A stretch of 64,000 nt of DNA from Saccharothrix sp. ST-888 (GCF_000955975.1 NZ_JYJF01000007.1:46449-110448); one strand, 5' to 3'. Positions 16,866 through 25,198 are shown, numbered from the stretch's first letter. Notes: generated by a model from the sequence alone, not told the origin. Numbers and translations are program-made.

Positions 16866-17819
16866 ATGACCACACCGCACAGCCCCGCCGACACGGCGGA
16901 CGGCTTCGTTCTCGACGTCCCGACCCCGAAGGTCACCGAACGCGTGATCGCCGGCCTGCCGGGGCTGCCGATGCTCGGACTCACCGTGCTCTGCCTGCTC
17001 GGCGGGGCAGCCCTGATCGTCGTCGGCGGCAATGAGCGCGCGTCGGGCGCGACCGGCGCCGCCACCGCCCTGCTGGTCGCCGGGCCGCTGCTGATCCTGC
17101 TCGGCCTGCTGCTGGCGCGTGGCCTGACCGCCGTCTCTCCCGGGCGGGCACGGGTGGTCCAGCTGCTCGGCCGCTACCGGGGCACCATCCGGGCGGACGG
17201 TCTGACCTGGGTCAACCCGTTCACCAGCCGGCGCGGGATCTCGACCCGGATCCGCAACCACGAGACCGAGACCACCAAGGTCAACGACGCGGACGGCAAC
17301 CCGATCGAGATGGCCGCGGTCGTGGTCTGGCAGGTCGAGGACACCGCGAAGGCCATCTTCGAGGTGGACGACTTCACGGAGTTCGTCGCCATCCAGACCG
17401 AGACCGCGGTCCGGCACATCGCCAACAGCTACCCCTACGACGCCCACGGCGAGGGGGAGATGTCGCTGCGCGACAGCGCGGACGAGATCACCCGCAAGCT
17501 GTCCGCGGAGATCGCCGCCCGGGTGTCCTCGGCGGGTGTCCGGGTGATCGAGTCCCGGATCACCCGGCTCGCCTATGCCCCCGAGGTCGCGCAGGTGATG
17601 CTCCAGCGCCAGCAGGCCGGTGCCGTGGTCGCGGCCCGTCGGCTGATCGTGGAAGGCGCGGTCGGTATGGTCGAGCTGGCCCTGGAGCGGCTTGCCGAGC
17701 GGGACGTGGTCGAGCTGGACGAGGAACGCAAGGCGGCCATGGTGAGCAACCTGCTGGTGGTGCTCTGCGGCGACCGGGGCACCCAGCCGGTCGTCAACAC
17801 CGGCTCGCTCTACCAGTAG
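16866..17819 (+). CDS. SPFH / band-7 domain membrane protein
   Basis: A 317-aa protein starting at ATG 16866 after GGAGAGG. Two transmembrane segments (about residues 33-56 and 62-85) are followed by an SPFH (stomatin/prohibitin/flotillin) domain: 'RARVVQLLGRYRGTIRADGLTWVNPF', 'DADGNPIEMAAVVVWQVEDTAKAIFEVDDF' and 'EIAARVSSAGVRVIESRITRLAYAPEVAQVML', ending in a charged helical region likely to oligomerise. Such proteins scaffold membrane microdomains and protect membrane proteins or resist antimicrobials. The gene is followed 22 bp later by a ribbon-helix-helix gene, and a palindrome lies in its promoter, so a small autoregulated two-gene operon is likely. Confidence 0.9.
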   Translation: MTTPHSPADTADGFVLDVPTPKVTERVIAGLPGLPMLGLTVLCLLGGAALIVVGGNERASGATGAATALLVAGPLLILLGLLLARGLTAVSPGRARVVQLLGRYRGTIRADGLTWVNPFTSRRGISTRIRNHETETTKVNDADGNPIEMAAVVVWQVEDTAKAIFEVDDFTEFVAIQTETAVRHIANSYPYDAHGEGEMSLRDSADEITRKLSAEIAARVSSAGVRVIESRITRLAYAPEVAQVMLQRQQAGAVVAARRLIVEGAVGMVELALERLAERDVVELDEERKAAMVSNLLVVLCGDRGTQPVVNTGSLYQ

Positions 17820-17841
17820 ATCCAGTGAGGAGCAGCACGCG

Positions 17842-18135
17842 GTGGCGACCGAGCGGAAGAAGATCCTGCTGCGCCTGGACCCCGCGGTCCACGACGCGCT
17901 GGTCAGGTGGGCCTCGGACGAACTGCGGAGCACCAACGCGCAGATCGAGTTCCTGCTCCGCCGGGCGCTCACCGACGCTGCCCGGATGCCCGGCGGCGTG
18001 GCCCGACTGCCCCGCCGTGGACGTCCGACGAAGGATGGCGCGGAGTCGGACGGCACCCGCTCCGGCACCCCGGAACCCGACGCCCCCGACTCCGGCGGCG
18101 TCGGCCGGGAGGACTCCGGAGCGGGAGCCCCCTGA
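17842..18135 (+). CDS. Ribbon-helix-helix (Arc/CopG-like) DNA-binding protein
   Basis: GTG 17842 follows AGGAG by a normal spacing. The first 45 residues of this 97-aa protein form an RHH fold: beta strand 'KKILLRLDPAVHDALVRWA', then 'DELRSTNAQIEFLLRRAL', as in Arc/MetJ-type antitoxins and regulators. The remaining half is Pro/Gly/Asp/Ser-rich and probably unstructured. It is encoded 22 bp after the SPFH gene in the same direction, and its likely target is the palindrome at 16810-16825. No toxin gene is adjacent, so a toxin-antitoxin role is not supported. Confidence 0.82.
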   Translation: MATERKKILLRLDPAVHDALVRWASDELRSTNAQIEFLLRRALTDAARMPGGVARLPRRGRPTKDGAESDGTRSGTPEPDAPDSGGVGREDSGAGAP

Positions 18136-18272
18136 CCGCAGGGTCCGGGCCCGGATGCCGAGAACCTCCCGCGCCGGGCGCCTGCGTCCTTCCGCGCTGA
18201 TCCTTCCGGGCTGATCCGTCAGTACTCAGCCGTGTTACGCCGAAGCCTCGCCGAAGCCTCATGGAGCCCGCC

Positions 18273-18902
18273 ATGGAACTGCCCGACACCCTCCCCGGAA
18301 AGCTCTACCTGCTCGCCTACGACCCGCAGCGCGAGCGCCTCACCGGCGTCCGCGACCTCGACTTCCTGCTGCGCGCGGCGGCGCTGACCGAGCTGCTGCG
18401 CCGGGGCCTGCTGCGCGAGGACGGGCGCGGACCGGCAGCTGTGGGGAGCGAGCCCGCCGGGCTCGACCCGGTCCTCGCCGAGCTGCTGCGGCTGATCCGC
18501 GAGGAGCGGCCGCGCAGTTGGCAGTCCTGGGTGGCGCGGCGCCGGGCCCGTACGGCGCGCGCCGTACGGGACGGGCTGGCGGCGGCGGGCTGGATCAGGG
18601 TGGACGAGTACCGCGTGCTCGGCCTGTTCCCCGCGGCCCGGGTCACCCCGCGCGATCCGCGCGTGCGCAAGGCGCTGGTCGAGGCGGTCGCGCAGGCCCT
18701 GCACGGCCCGCTCTCCCGGGTGGACCCGGGCGACGCGGCACTGGTGGCCCTCGCCGACGCGGCCCAGCTGCGGACCGTGCTGACCTGGCGTCAGCGCCGC
18801 GAGTTCCGGGCGCGGATCGACAAGCTGGCCCCGGCGGCCGGACCGCTCCCGGGTGCGCTGCGGCGGGCGATCCGCGCCCGCAACGCGGCGGCCGCGTCGT
18901 AG
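18273..18902 (+). CDS. GPP34 family phosphoprotein
   Basis: A GPP34 (Golgi phosphoprotein 3-like) protein of 209 aa. The family opening 'LPGKLYLLAYDPQRERLTGVRDLDFLLRAAALTELLRRGLL' is clear, followed by a helical repeat body and 'RVLGLFPAARVTPRDPRVRKALVEAV'. Eukaryotic GOLPH3 binds phosphatidylinositol 4-phosphate. Actinobacterial members are often present in several copies, but their role is not established. ATG 18273 is chosen because GGAG lies eight bases upstream; ATG 18261 would add four residues. Monocistronic, with a 137-bp upstream gap. Confidence 0.85.
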   Translation: MELPDTLPGKLYLLAYDPQRERLTGVRDLDFLLRAAALTELLRRGLLREDGRGPAAVGSEPAGLDPVLAELLRLIREERPRSWQSWVARRRARTARAVRDGLAAAGWIRVDEYRVLGLFPAARVTPRDPRVRKALVEAVAQALHGPLSRVDPGDAALVALADAAQLRTVLTWRQRREFRARIDKLAPAAGPLPGALRRAIRARNAAAAS

Positions 18903-19143
18903 CACGTCTCCCTGGTGGCCGGGCCCGAAGGGGAGTTGGGCGCGAGGCGCTGGAGAGCGCCCCGGCCGATCGCATGATCGCTTCCGGAGGGAGACCTGGG
19001 GGACCGCGCAGACGGCGGCCGGTGGGGACGTCGATCTCGCTTTCCCGCAGCGGGAGTTCGAGGCGCTCGGAGTTCGTCGACGCCGTGGATGTGGTGGTCC
19101 AGGGCCCGGCAGGCAGGAGTGCGAGCCCAGGTCCGGACCGGGC

Positions 19144-19656
19144 TCAGGTGCTCTCCAGGCGTTCGCCGCACCGGCTGCAGTAGGACGGCGCAGTGCCCTC
19201 GGCCGGGCGGCCGCAGGCGGGGCAGACCCGGTTCGACCAGCACGGCGGCTCTCCGCCCTCGGTGGTCTCGGCCGGTGCGGTCGTCGCCGCGCGGGCGGGC
19301 CGGATGGTCAGGCCCGGACGCCGCTGGTGCACGGTCAGCCAGGCCAGTCCCGCCGGGTCAGCGCGCAGTGCCCGGTGCGAGCCGCGCGGCAGCCAGGCCA
19401 GTGCTCCGGCGGTGAGCGGCTGGGACCGTCCCTCGGACCACAGCGTCCCACTGCCCTCGACCACGAGCAGCAGGACGTCCAGGTCCGGCTCGACGTGCTC
19501 CTCGACGGCGCCGCCCGCCGGGAGGCGGACCAGGTTGGCGTCGAGCTGCCGCCCCGGCTCGGCGAGCCGCCAGAGTGCTCCGCGCTGCTCCGGTGACGCG
19601 GTGGCGACGCACTCGGGGAGATCGGCCAGCAGGCGGGGGACGTCGGTGGACGGCAT
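19144..19656 (-). CDS. Cupin-domain protein with C-terminal zinc ribbon
   Basis: This 170-aa protein starts at ATG 19656 with AGGAG six bases upstream. Residues about 25-115 form a cupin barrel ('LVRLPAGGAVEEHVEPDLDVLLLVVEGSGTLWSEG', then 'LTAGALAWLPRGSHRALRA'). The C-terminus carries a zinc ribbon with two cysteine pairs, 'CPACGRP' and 'YCSRCGE'. The metal-binding His residues of enzymatic cupins are only partly kept, so a sensing or binding role is possible. A DUF488 gene lies upstream on the same strand with a 30-bp gap, so the two may be co-transcribed. Confidence 0.75.
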   Translation of the reverse strand: MPSTDVPRLLADLPECVATASPEQRGALWRLAEPGRQLDANLVRLPAGGAVEEHVEPDLDVLLLVVEGSGTLWSEGRSQPLTAGALAWLPRGSHRALRADPAGLAWLTVHQRRPGLTIRPARAATTAPAETTEGGEPPCWSNRVCPACGRPAEGTAPSYCSRCGERLEST

Positions 19657-19686
19657 CGGCAACTCCTGCTCTCGGGTGGGCCGGTC

Positions 19687-20061
19687 TCAGGGGTGCTTCC
19701 CGCCGTTGCCGGAGAGCCGGTCGGCGAGGACGGCGGCCTGGCTGTGGTCGACGTCGCGGCTGGCGGTGAGCAGCGTCAGCGGGCCGCGGTCGGCGAGGTC
19801 GGCCAGGCTCCGCAGAGCGTCCTGGTGATCCGGGTCGCGCAGCTCGGTGAGGTAGCGGCGGCGGAACTCACGATAGCGCTCGGGATCGTGGCCGTACCAG
19901 CGCCTGAGCTCGGTGGACGGCGCCACGTCCTTCATCCAGACGTCGAACGCCCCGGCATCCTTGCGCAGCCCCCGCGGCCACACCCGGTCCACCAGCACGC
20001 GGACACCGTCCGCGGGTTCGGCGTCGGCGTAGATCCTGCGGTACTCGACATGTCTGGCCAT
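19687..20061 (-). CDS. DUF488 family protein
   Basis: A short (124-aa) DUF488 protein of the YeaO type. The signature 'RVLVDRVWPRGLRKD' follows 'EYRRIYADAEPADGV', then 'VWMKDVAPSTELRRWYGHDPERYREFRRRYLTEL' and 'TLLTASRDVDHSQAAVLADRL'. The conserved R-V-W-P-R-G and W-x-K-D-x-A-P-S blocks are intact, so it should be functional. Biochemical function is not established for the family. It starts at ATG 20061 and reads toward the cupin gene. Confidence 0.88.
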   Translation of the reverse strand: MARHVEYRRIYADAEPADGVRVLVDRVWPRGLRKDAGAFDVWMKDVAPSTELRRWYGHDPERYREFRRRYLTELRDPDHQDALRSLADLADRGPLTLLTASRDVDHSQAAVLADRLSGNGGKHP

Positions 20062-20144
20062 GGTCGGCCTCCGTACGGTCGCTCGGATACGGCCCGATAC
20101 GGCCACTATGCCGCGCGAGGCCCCGGGTTGCCCCCGGCCCGACT

Positions 20145-20252
20145 TGCTGGGTGCTCATCCACATGATCGAGGACACCGCCCGCCACGCGGGCCACATGGA
20201 CATCCTCCGCGAGCTCATCGACGGCGCCACCGGCGACCACCCCGCGACCTGA
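20145..20252 (+). pseudogene. C-terminal remnant of a DinB / DUF664 family gene
   Basis: The reading frame through 20148-20252 ends 'WVLIHMIEDTARHAGHMDIL' followed by 'RELIDGATG' and a stop. This is the characteristic last helix of DUF664/DinB-superfamily proteins, including the conserved His of the 'ARHAGH' motif that binds metal. Nothing upstream in any frame continues the protein, and the DUF488 promoter occupies that space. Only about 35 codons survive, so this is a deletion scar. Confidence 0.7.
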
Positions 20253-20420
20253 CGGCCCCGACGAGGCGCCCGGAACGGTGCCCGCCGGCCGACTGGCCGG
20301 ACTGTGCTCTTGAGTACCAGTCGCCTCACGTGTTTGCATGGGAACCGTAAGTAACTCCGATCCATCGGGCTGGAGTTCGGCCGCATGCGAACCCTGCCGT
20401 CGACTTCGAGGGCTGCGATC

Positions 20421-21830
20421 ATGCTGAGTGACGAAACGGTGCCCCTCATACCGGGGGCGATTCCGGTGCTGGGCCACCTCGGACGGCTGGGTGCCGACCC
20501 GGTGGGATTCCTGGAGACGCTGCGCGCGCACGGCCCGGTGGTGCGGATCCTGCTCGGCCGCCGCACCGCGTACGTCGTCAACTCGCCCGCCCTGGTGCGG
20601 CAGATGCTGGTGAGCGGGCGGAACGAGTACGACAAGGGCGGCCCGTGGATGAGCGCCGCCGTCCAGATGCTCGGGGAGGGGCTGGCGACCTGCGGCAACG
20701 GGCGGCACCGCGTCCGCCGCCCGCTGCTCCAGCCCGCCTTCCACCACGGCCGGATGCCCGGCTATGTCGAGAGCATGGCCGCCTGCGCGAGCGAGCAGGC
20801 CGACGGCTGGGCGGCCGGGCAGACCATCGACGTCCAGGCGGAGATGACCCGGCTGGCCACCGCGAGCCTGACGCGCTCGCTCTTCCGCGATCCCGTCTCG
20901 CACCGGATCGTCCGCCAGTTCCAGCACGATCTCCCGCTGCTGCTGGACGGGATCGCGCCCAGGGTGCTGGTGCCCGCCGTCGCCCGGCTCCCGCTGCCGG
21001 TCAACCGGCGCTTCGACGCGGCGATGGCCCGTACCGCCGCGGCGATCCGTGAGATGAGCCGCCACCGCAGCGCCGGCCACCGGGGTGAGGACGGCTACGA
21101 CGACCTGCTCACCCTGCTGCTCGCGGCAGCTCCGACGGCCGACGGCACCCGCACCGACCAGGACGTCCAGGACGACGTGCTGACCTTCATGGCGGGCGGG
21201 ATCGAGACCGTCTCGGCCGTCATCTCCTGGGCCCTGCACAGCCTGGCCACCCATCCCGCCCACTACCGGCGCGTGCAGGACGAGCTCGACCAGGTCCTCG
21301 GCGGCGCCGCGCCGTCCTACCAGGACCTCGCCCGGCTGCCGGAGCTGCAACGGCTGCTCACCGAGGTGCTCCGGCTGTGGCCGCCGTCCTGGCTGCTGAG
21401 CCGCACCACCCTGACCGCGACCGAGCTCGGCGGCCACCGGCTCCCGCGCGGTGCCGACCTGCTCTACAGCGCCTCGGTCCTGCAGCGCGACCCGGAGGTC
21501 TTCGCCGACCCCGACCGCTTCGATCCGGACCGCTGGCGCGCCGAGCGGGTCGGCCGCGCCCAGCGCGACGCCTACATCCCGTTCGGCGCCGGGGCGCGCA
21601 AGTGCATCGGCGACGCCTTCGGACTCGCCGAGGCGACCGTCGCGCTGGCCGTCGTCCTGCAGCGCTGGCGGATCCGGGCCGTCCCCGGGGCGAAGGTCAG
21701 ACCCCGGATCAGGCTGACCCTGAGCCCGGCCGGGGTGCGGCTGCTGCTCCAGGAGCGGCCGGTCCAGGACGGCCCCGCCGGGGTGGGAACGGGCGCCGCC
21801 GTGCCCGGCGTCCGGAGCCGGAAACCCTGA
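20421..21830 (+). CDS. Cytochrome P450
   Basis: A 469-aa bacterial P450, soluble, with no membrane anchor. The oxygen-binding I-helix is 'DVLTFMAGGIETVSAVISWAL', the K-helix ExxR is 'LTEVLRLWPPSWLLSRT', the meander region is 'FDPDRW', and the heme-thiolate loop is 'YIPFGAGARKCIGDAFGLAE' with Cys395. Overall it resembles terpene-oxidising streptomycete P450s (pentalenene-oxygenase type: 'PLIPGAIPVLGHLGRL' opening). No terpene synthase, ferredoxin or reductase gene is adjacent, so redox partners must come from elsewhere. An upstream ATG at 20385 is also possible. Confidence 0.9.
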   Translation: MLSDETVPLIPGAIPVLGHLGRLGADPVGFLETLRAHGPVVRILLGRRTAYVVNSPALVRQMLVSGRNEYDKGGPWMSAAVQMLGEGLATCGNGRHRVRRPLLQPAFHHGRMPGYVESMAACASEQADGWAAGQTIDVQAEMTRLATASLTRSLFRDPVSHRIVRQFQHDLPLLLDGIAPRVLVPAVARLPLPVNRRFDAAMARTAAAIREMSRHRSAGHRGEDGYDDLLTLLLAAAPTADGTRTDQDVQDDVLTFMAGGIETVSAVISWALHSLATHPAHYRRVQDELDQVLGGAAPSYQDLARLPELQRLLTEVLRLWPPSWLLSRTTLTATELGGHRLPRGADLLYSASVLQRDPEVFADPDRFDPDRWRAERVGRAQRDAYIPFGAGARKCIGDAFGLAEATVALAVVLQRWRIRAVPGAKVRPRIRLTLSPAGVRLLLQERPVQDGPAGVGTGAAVPGVRSRKP

Positions 21831-21860
21831 CCGGGAGCAGATTAACGAGGGAGAACTTCT

Positions 21861-21920
21861 GTGCCAATGGGAGGATTTGGCGGATCCTTCGCCTTCCCGG
21901 CCGCCAGTGTGCACACATAG
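21861..21920 (+). CDS. Possible 19-aa small ORF / leader peptide
   Basis: GTG 21861 lies seven bases after GAGGGAG, a better ribosome site than most genes nearby. It opens a 19-codon frame (MPMGGFGGSFAFPAASVHT) ending in TAG, between the P450 and the DUF1508 gene. It may be a translated leader of the downstream pair or a chance match; no known leader-peptide family is recognised. Confidence 0.3.
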   Translation: MPMGGFGGSFAFPAASVHT

Positions 21921-21965
21921 CGTTGCCCCCGGTGTCGATCATTCCGCACGAGTCCCGCGGGGGCA

Positions 21966-22364
21966 GTGGTGGGGGGTTCCGGGCGTGCCGGAGAGAGTGG
22001 GGCGGCCCGCCTCGGCCGCGACGGCTTACAGACCGAGCGGGTGGCGAGCGGCCGCTTCCGGTGGCAGTTGAAGGCCCCGAACGGGCGGGTGGTCGCGGTG
22101 TCCTCACCCGTGTACGAGTCGGCGGCCGAGGCCGAGCGGGCGTTCACCGAACTGGCCGCCGCCGGGCCGACCCTGGTGGCCAGGATCACCCACGTCCGGG
22201 AGGGGATCGGCTGGATCTGGGCGCTCCCCGGTGTCCGGGGGAACCCGGTGGCGCGCTCCAGCCGGGCCTACGAACGGTACGCGACCTGCCAGAACGCGTT
22301 CCGCAGGTTCGTCGCCCTGCTGGCGAAGCCGGACCTTCCCGCCGGGCCCGGACTGCCCCGATGA
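21966..22364 (+). CDS. DUF1508 (YegP-like) protein
   Basis: The central part of this protein of up to 132 aa matches DUF1508: 'RFRWQLKAPNGRVVAVSSPVYESAAEAERAFTEL', ending 'YATCQNAFRRFVALL'. In E. coli YegP the motif repeats; here one full and one weaker copy are visible. Function is unknown. A rare TTA codon falls at 22026-22028, codon 21 from GTG 21966. If the true start is GTG 22041, the TTA lies outside the gene. The stop overlaps the next start (ATGA at 22361), so the two proteins are translationally coupled. Confidence 0.7.
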   Translation: MVGGSGRAGESGAARLGRDGLQTERVASGRFRWQLKAPNGRVVAVSSPVYESAAEAERAFTELAAAGPTLVARITHVREGIGWIWALPGVRGNPVARSSRAYERYATCQNAFRRFVALLAKPDLPAGPGLPR

Positions 22365-22804
22365 CCACCGGCCGCCGTCCCCGGCTGCTGGCGCTCCAGG
22401 GTTCGGACGGCACGGTCGGCTGGGCGCTGAGCGCCGCCAACGGACGGCAGCTTGCCACGGGCGCCCTGAGCTATCGAGGCGATACCGAACTCCGGGCAGC
22501 GATCAGGGAGTTGCTGATGGAGCGGGCGGCGCTGCGGTACCTGCAGCACCAGGACCGGCGGCGGCTGTGGGTGTGGGCGGCGTACCTCCCGCTGCGCAGC
22601 ACCCGGCCGAGCGCGCAGGACACGGTGCCGGTCGCCCGCAGTGCCCGCGGCTACCTGCGCCGCGACCAGTGCCGACAGGGCATGGACACCTTCCGGGCGA
22701 GCCTGCACCAACTGGACCGCCTGCTGCGGCAACCGGGATCCGAACTGGCCGTCGACGGCGGCTGGACCACCGGCCCGACCGTCAGGTACGTGATGGGGCA
22801 GTAG
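22361..22804 (+). CDS. Hypothetical protein coupled to DUF1508
   Basis: A 147-aa protein starting at ATG 22361 within the stop of the DUF1508 gene (ATGA overlap). It begins 'RPRLLALQGSDGTVGWALSAANGRQLATGALSYRGD', a beta-rich stretch that resembles the start of its neighbour's fold, followed by a helical, Arg-rich half. No domain was recognised. Coupling suggests the two products act together or in fixed ratio. Confidence 0.6.
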   Translation: MTTGRRPRLLALQGSDGTVGWALSAANGRQLATGALSYRGDTELRAAIRELLMERAALRYLQHQDRRRLWVWAAYLPLRSTRPSAQDTVPVARSARGYLRRDQCRQGMDTFRASLHQLDRLLRQPGSELAVDGGWTTGPTVRYVMGQ

Positions 22805-22924
22805 GCCCCCTCCACGCACCCGGAATCCCTCCCCTGCGGTCCCCCGGAGCGAGCGGTCGGGCAGTTTAATGCATCATCAGTGTTCCCTCCACTCCGACAA
22901 GTTGACCAGAATGGGGGAGGGGTG

Positions 22925-24316
22925 GTGCGATGCATAATCCATCGCGTGATCGCTTCTCTTGATGACGTCGAGCGTCTGCTGCGCCCCGCCGGGTACCTGG
23001 GGCTTGCCGCGCGCCCGCTCTACCTGCTGCCCTTGCTGCGCACGGGCTGTCTCTCCGAGCTGTTGACCGCGGAGCGGGCGGATCTCGGCTGGGCCGAGCG
23101 GTTCGGGGCCCGGATGCATTCGCTGGAGGAGCAGACCGCGCGCCGGGAGGACACCTTCAGCGGGCGCCATCTGGAGGAGCTGATGGGCCTGCTGCCGACG
23201 CTGGTCGGCGGCCGGTGGCGCGGCCGGGAGTTCGGGCTGACGGCCTACGGGACGTACCGCGAGCACTGGCGGCAGGCGATCGAGCAGACCGGTGCGCTGC
23301 TGCTGGTGCCGCCCGCGCCCGGCGGCGCGGAGTTGCTGACGGACAAGGTCCTGATGCGCGACTGGTTCGAGCACCTGGGCGTGCCGGCCCCCGCCAGCGT
23401 GGTGGTCGACAGCATCGACTACCCGGTGCTGAGCGGGAAGTTCGGGCCGACCTTCGTCGCGCAGAGGCCGAAGAGCTCGGGCGGCAACGGCACCTACCTG
23501 ATCACCGGTGAGCAGGAGGCCGGTGAACTGCCCCGGCGCAACCGCTGGTTGGTGAGCGAGTACGCGGGCGACACCACCTTCAGCTTCCACGGGTTCGTGC
23601 CCCGGGAGGGGGCACCCGAGGTGCTGCGTCCGGCGGTCCAGCTGACCGGCCTGGAGGGCCTGGGCTCGGGCTTCGGCGGGTACGTCGGCACCGACTTCCA
23701 CGCCCCCGCCCTGCTGCCCGCAGAGGCCCTGGCGAAGGGGCGAGAGGCGATGGAGCGGATCGGCCACGGCCTCGCCGAGCTTGGCTACCGGGGCATCTTC
23801 GGCGGCGACTTCGCGCTGCGCGCGGACGGCTCGGTGGCCGCCCTTGAGATCAACTGCCGTGTTCTGGGTTCCACTTGGCTGCTTGGCGAGCTGGAATTCG
23901 GCGCCGGTCGACTGCCCACGATGGTCCGCCACTTCGCCGAGCGGCACGGCCACAGCACCCTCGGCAAGCCGGACCTGGACCCGGTCGAGGCCGTGCAGCT
24001 GACCATCCGTCACACCGAACCGGCGGGCCTGCTGCTGGACGCCCCGGCAGGCGGCGTGTACGCGCTGGAGGGCGACCGGCTGGTCTTCCGCCGGCCGGGG
24101 GCCGGACTGCTGGAGTGCGGGCCCGCGCAGACGCAGGAGTGCGTACTGGTCAACCTGCCCCGGGCCGGCACGCTGCTGCACCCCGGCGGGATCCTCGGCC
24201 GCCTGGTCGCCCGCCGACCGCTCACCACCCCCGACGGCCGGGCCCTCAACCAGTACGGCCAGGTTCTCGTCAGCGCCATGCGCGGCCTCTACTCTTTCGT
24301 GGACGCAGCGAGTTGA
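22925..24316 (+). CDS. ATP-grasp domain protein
   Basis: About 463 aa with ATP-grasp features: the flexible nucleotide loop 'FVAQRPKSSGGNGTYLITG', the basic/acidic 'NRWLVSEYAGDTTFSFHGFV', and the metal-binding end 'GYRGIFGGDFALRADGSVAALEINCRVLGSTWL', where D, E and N ligate Mg. Such enzymes join a carboxylate to an amine or thiol via acyl phosphate. The substrate is unknown, and no peptide or siderophore cluster is next to it. The start is uncertain; GTG 22925, four bases after GGAGG, is preferred to the in-frame GTG at 22946, which lacks a ribosome site. Confidence 0.75.
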   Translation: MRCIIHRVIASLDDVERLLRPAGYLGLAARPLYLLPLLRTGCLSELLTAERADLGWAERFGARMHSLEEQTARREDTFSGRHLEELMGLLPTLVGGRWRGREFGLTAYGTYREHWRQAIEQTGALLLVPPAPGGAELLTDKVLMRDWFEHLGVPAPASVVVDSIDYPVLSGKFGPTFVAQRPKSSGGNGTYLITGEQEAGELPRRNRWLVSEYAGDTTFSFHGFVPREGAPEVLRPAVQLTGLEGLGSGFGGYVGTDFHAPALLPAEALAKGREAMERIGHGLAELGYRGIFGGDFALRADGSVAALEINCRVLGSTWLLGELEFGAGRLPTMVRHFAERHGHSTLGKPDLDPVEAVQLTIRHTEPAGLLLDAPAGGVYALEGDRLVFRRPGAGLLECGPAQTQECVLVNLPRAGTLLHPGGILGRLVARRPLTTPDGRALNQYGQVLVSAMRGLYSFVDAAS

Positions 24317-24464
24317 CGCCGACCGGTCATCCGGACACCGGCGCCGGGACGGGCGGCACCCGCCACCGGTGACCGGCGGCCGGCCGATGGGCCCACCCGA
24401 GGCCGGTCCGGATCCGCGATCCCGTTTCCCAGGTTTGGGGGTGGCGCTCCGGTGGGAGGTGGTT

Positions 24465-24497
24465 CATGATCGCTTTCGGCTGGGGAGACCGATCATG
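24465..24497. promoter_or_regulatory. Inverted repeat upstream of the hypothetical gene at 24518
   Basis: Arms CATGATCG (24465-24472) and CGATCATG (24490-24497) are perfect with a 17-nt spacer. They end 20 bp before the next start codon, where a protein-binding site or small hairpin would affect expression. A similar sequence, CATGATCGCTTCCGG...GAGACC, occurs at 18973-18996. Confidence 0.4.
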
Positions 24498-24517
24498 GAG
24501 AGAGGGGTGGGCCTGCG

Positions 24518-25198
24518 ATGGCTTCCATGGGGACGGTAGCGGGCGTGCCGGGCGCGGACCTGTTCGAGACGCTGCTGCCGCAGTCCGAACTCGCCAGGGC
24601 CGTCGGGCGGTTCGACGGCGACGTGTGCGACCTGGTGCAGCAGTCGGTCCGGGCCGCCGAACGGGCCTTCGGGGAGCTCGACGCCTGTGACGCCCTGCTC
24701 GACCGGGCCACGGCCCAGGGCCGGGCGCTCGCCGAGGACCTGGGCCGCCTGGCGGCCGTGGAGAACGAGCAGGACATCCCGTGCCTGCTCGACGCCCTGA
24801 AGCAGCTCGCCGACGAGGTCCAGCGCTCGGAGGAGACCCGTCGGCTGCTCACCCGCATCCTCGGCCGGGGCGAACCCGAGGCTCGGTGGACCGCCCCGGT
24901 CCCGCACCTGTCGGAGGAGCAGTTGCCACCCGTCCCCTCCGTGTACGACGAGAAGCCGGCCGGTTCCGTCGACCAGCCGGGCGGCCCGGAGCTGATGGCG
25001 GGATTCGCGCCGCGCCTGGAGGCCGCCCACGCCGAGCGGATCCGGCAGACGTCCTCCCACCTGCTGGCCACCGTACGGCGGATGGCCGGGCCCGAACTCG
25101 CCGACCCCGCCTTCGTCCACGAGTCACTGGTCGAGGCCGACCTGACCTTCGAGCTGTGGCGGCGCTGCCTTGCCGACCGGCGCCTCGACCTGGACTAG
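24518..25198 (+). CDS. Hypothetical helical protein (226 aa)
   Basis: Start ATG 24518 follows GAGAGAGGGG. The product is acidic, soluble and predominantly helical, with long amphipathic stretches ('VCDLVQQSVRAAERAFGELDACDALLDRA', 'LLDALKQLADEVQRSEETRRLLTRIL') compatible with a coiled-coil or four-helix bundle. It has no signal peptide, membrane segment or recognised domain. It is followed by a decayed reading frame and a terminator, so it appears monocistronic. No function can be assigned. Confidence 0.6.
   Translation: MASMGTVAGVPGADLFETLLPQSELARAVGRFDGDVCDLVQQSVRAAERAFGELDACDALLDRATAQGRALAEDLGRLAAVENEQDIPCLLDALKQLADEVQRSEETRRLLTRILGRGEPEARWTAPVPHLSEEQLPPVPSVYDEKPAGSVDQPGGPELMAGFAPRLEAAHAERIRQTSSHLLATVRRMAGPELADPAFVHESLVEADLTFELWRRCLADRRLDLD

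Noticed and set aside
17842..18135. Ribbon-helix-helix gene as an antitoxin of a toxin-antitoxin pair
   Set aside because: Its partner is an SPFH membrane protein rather than a small toxin, and no toxin gene follows; an autoregulatory role explains the palindrome better.
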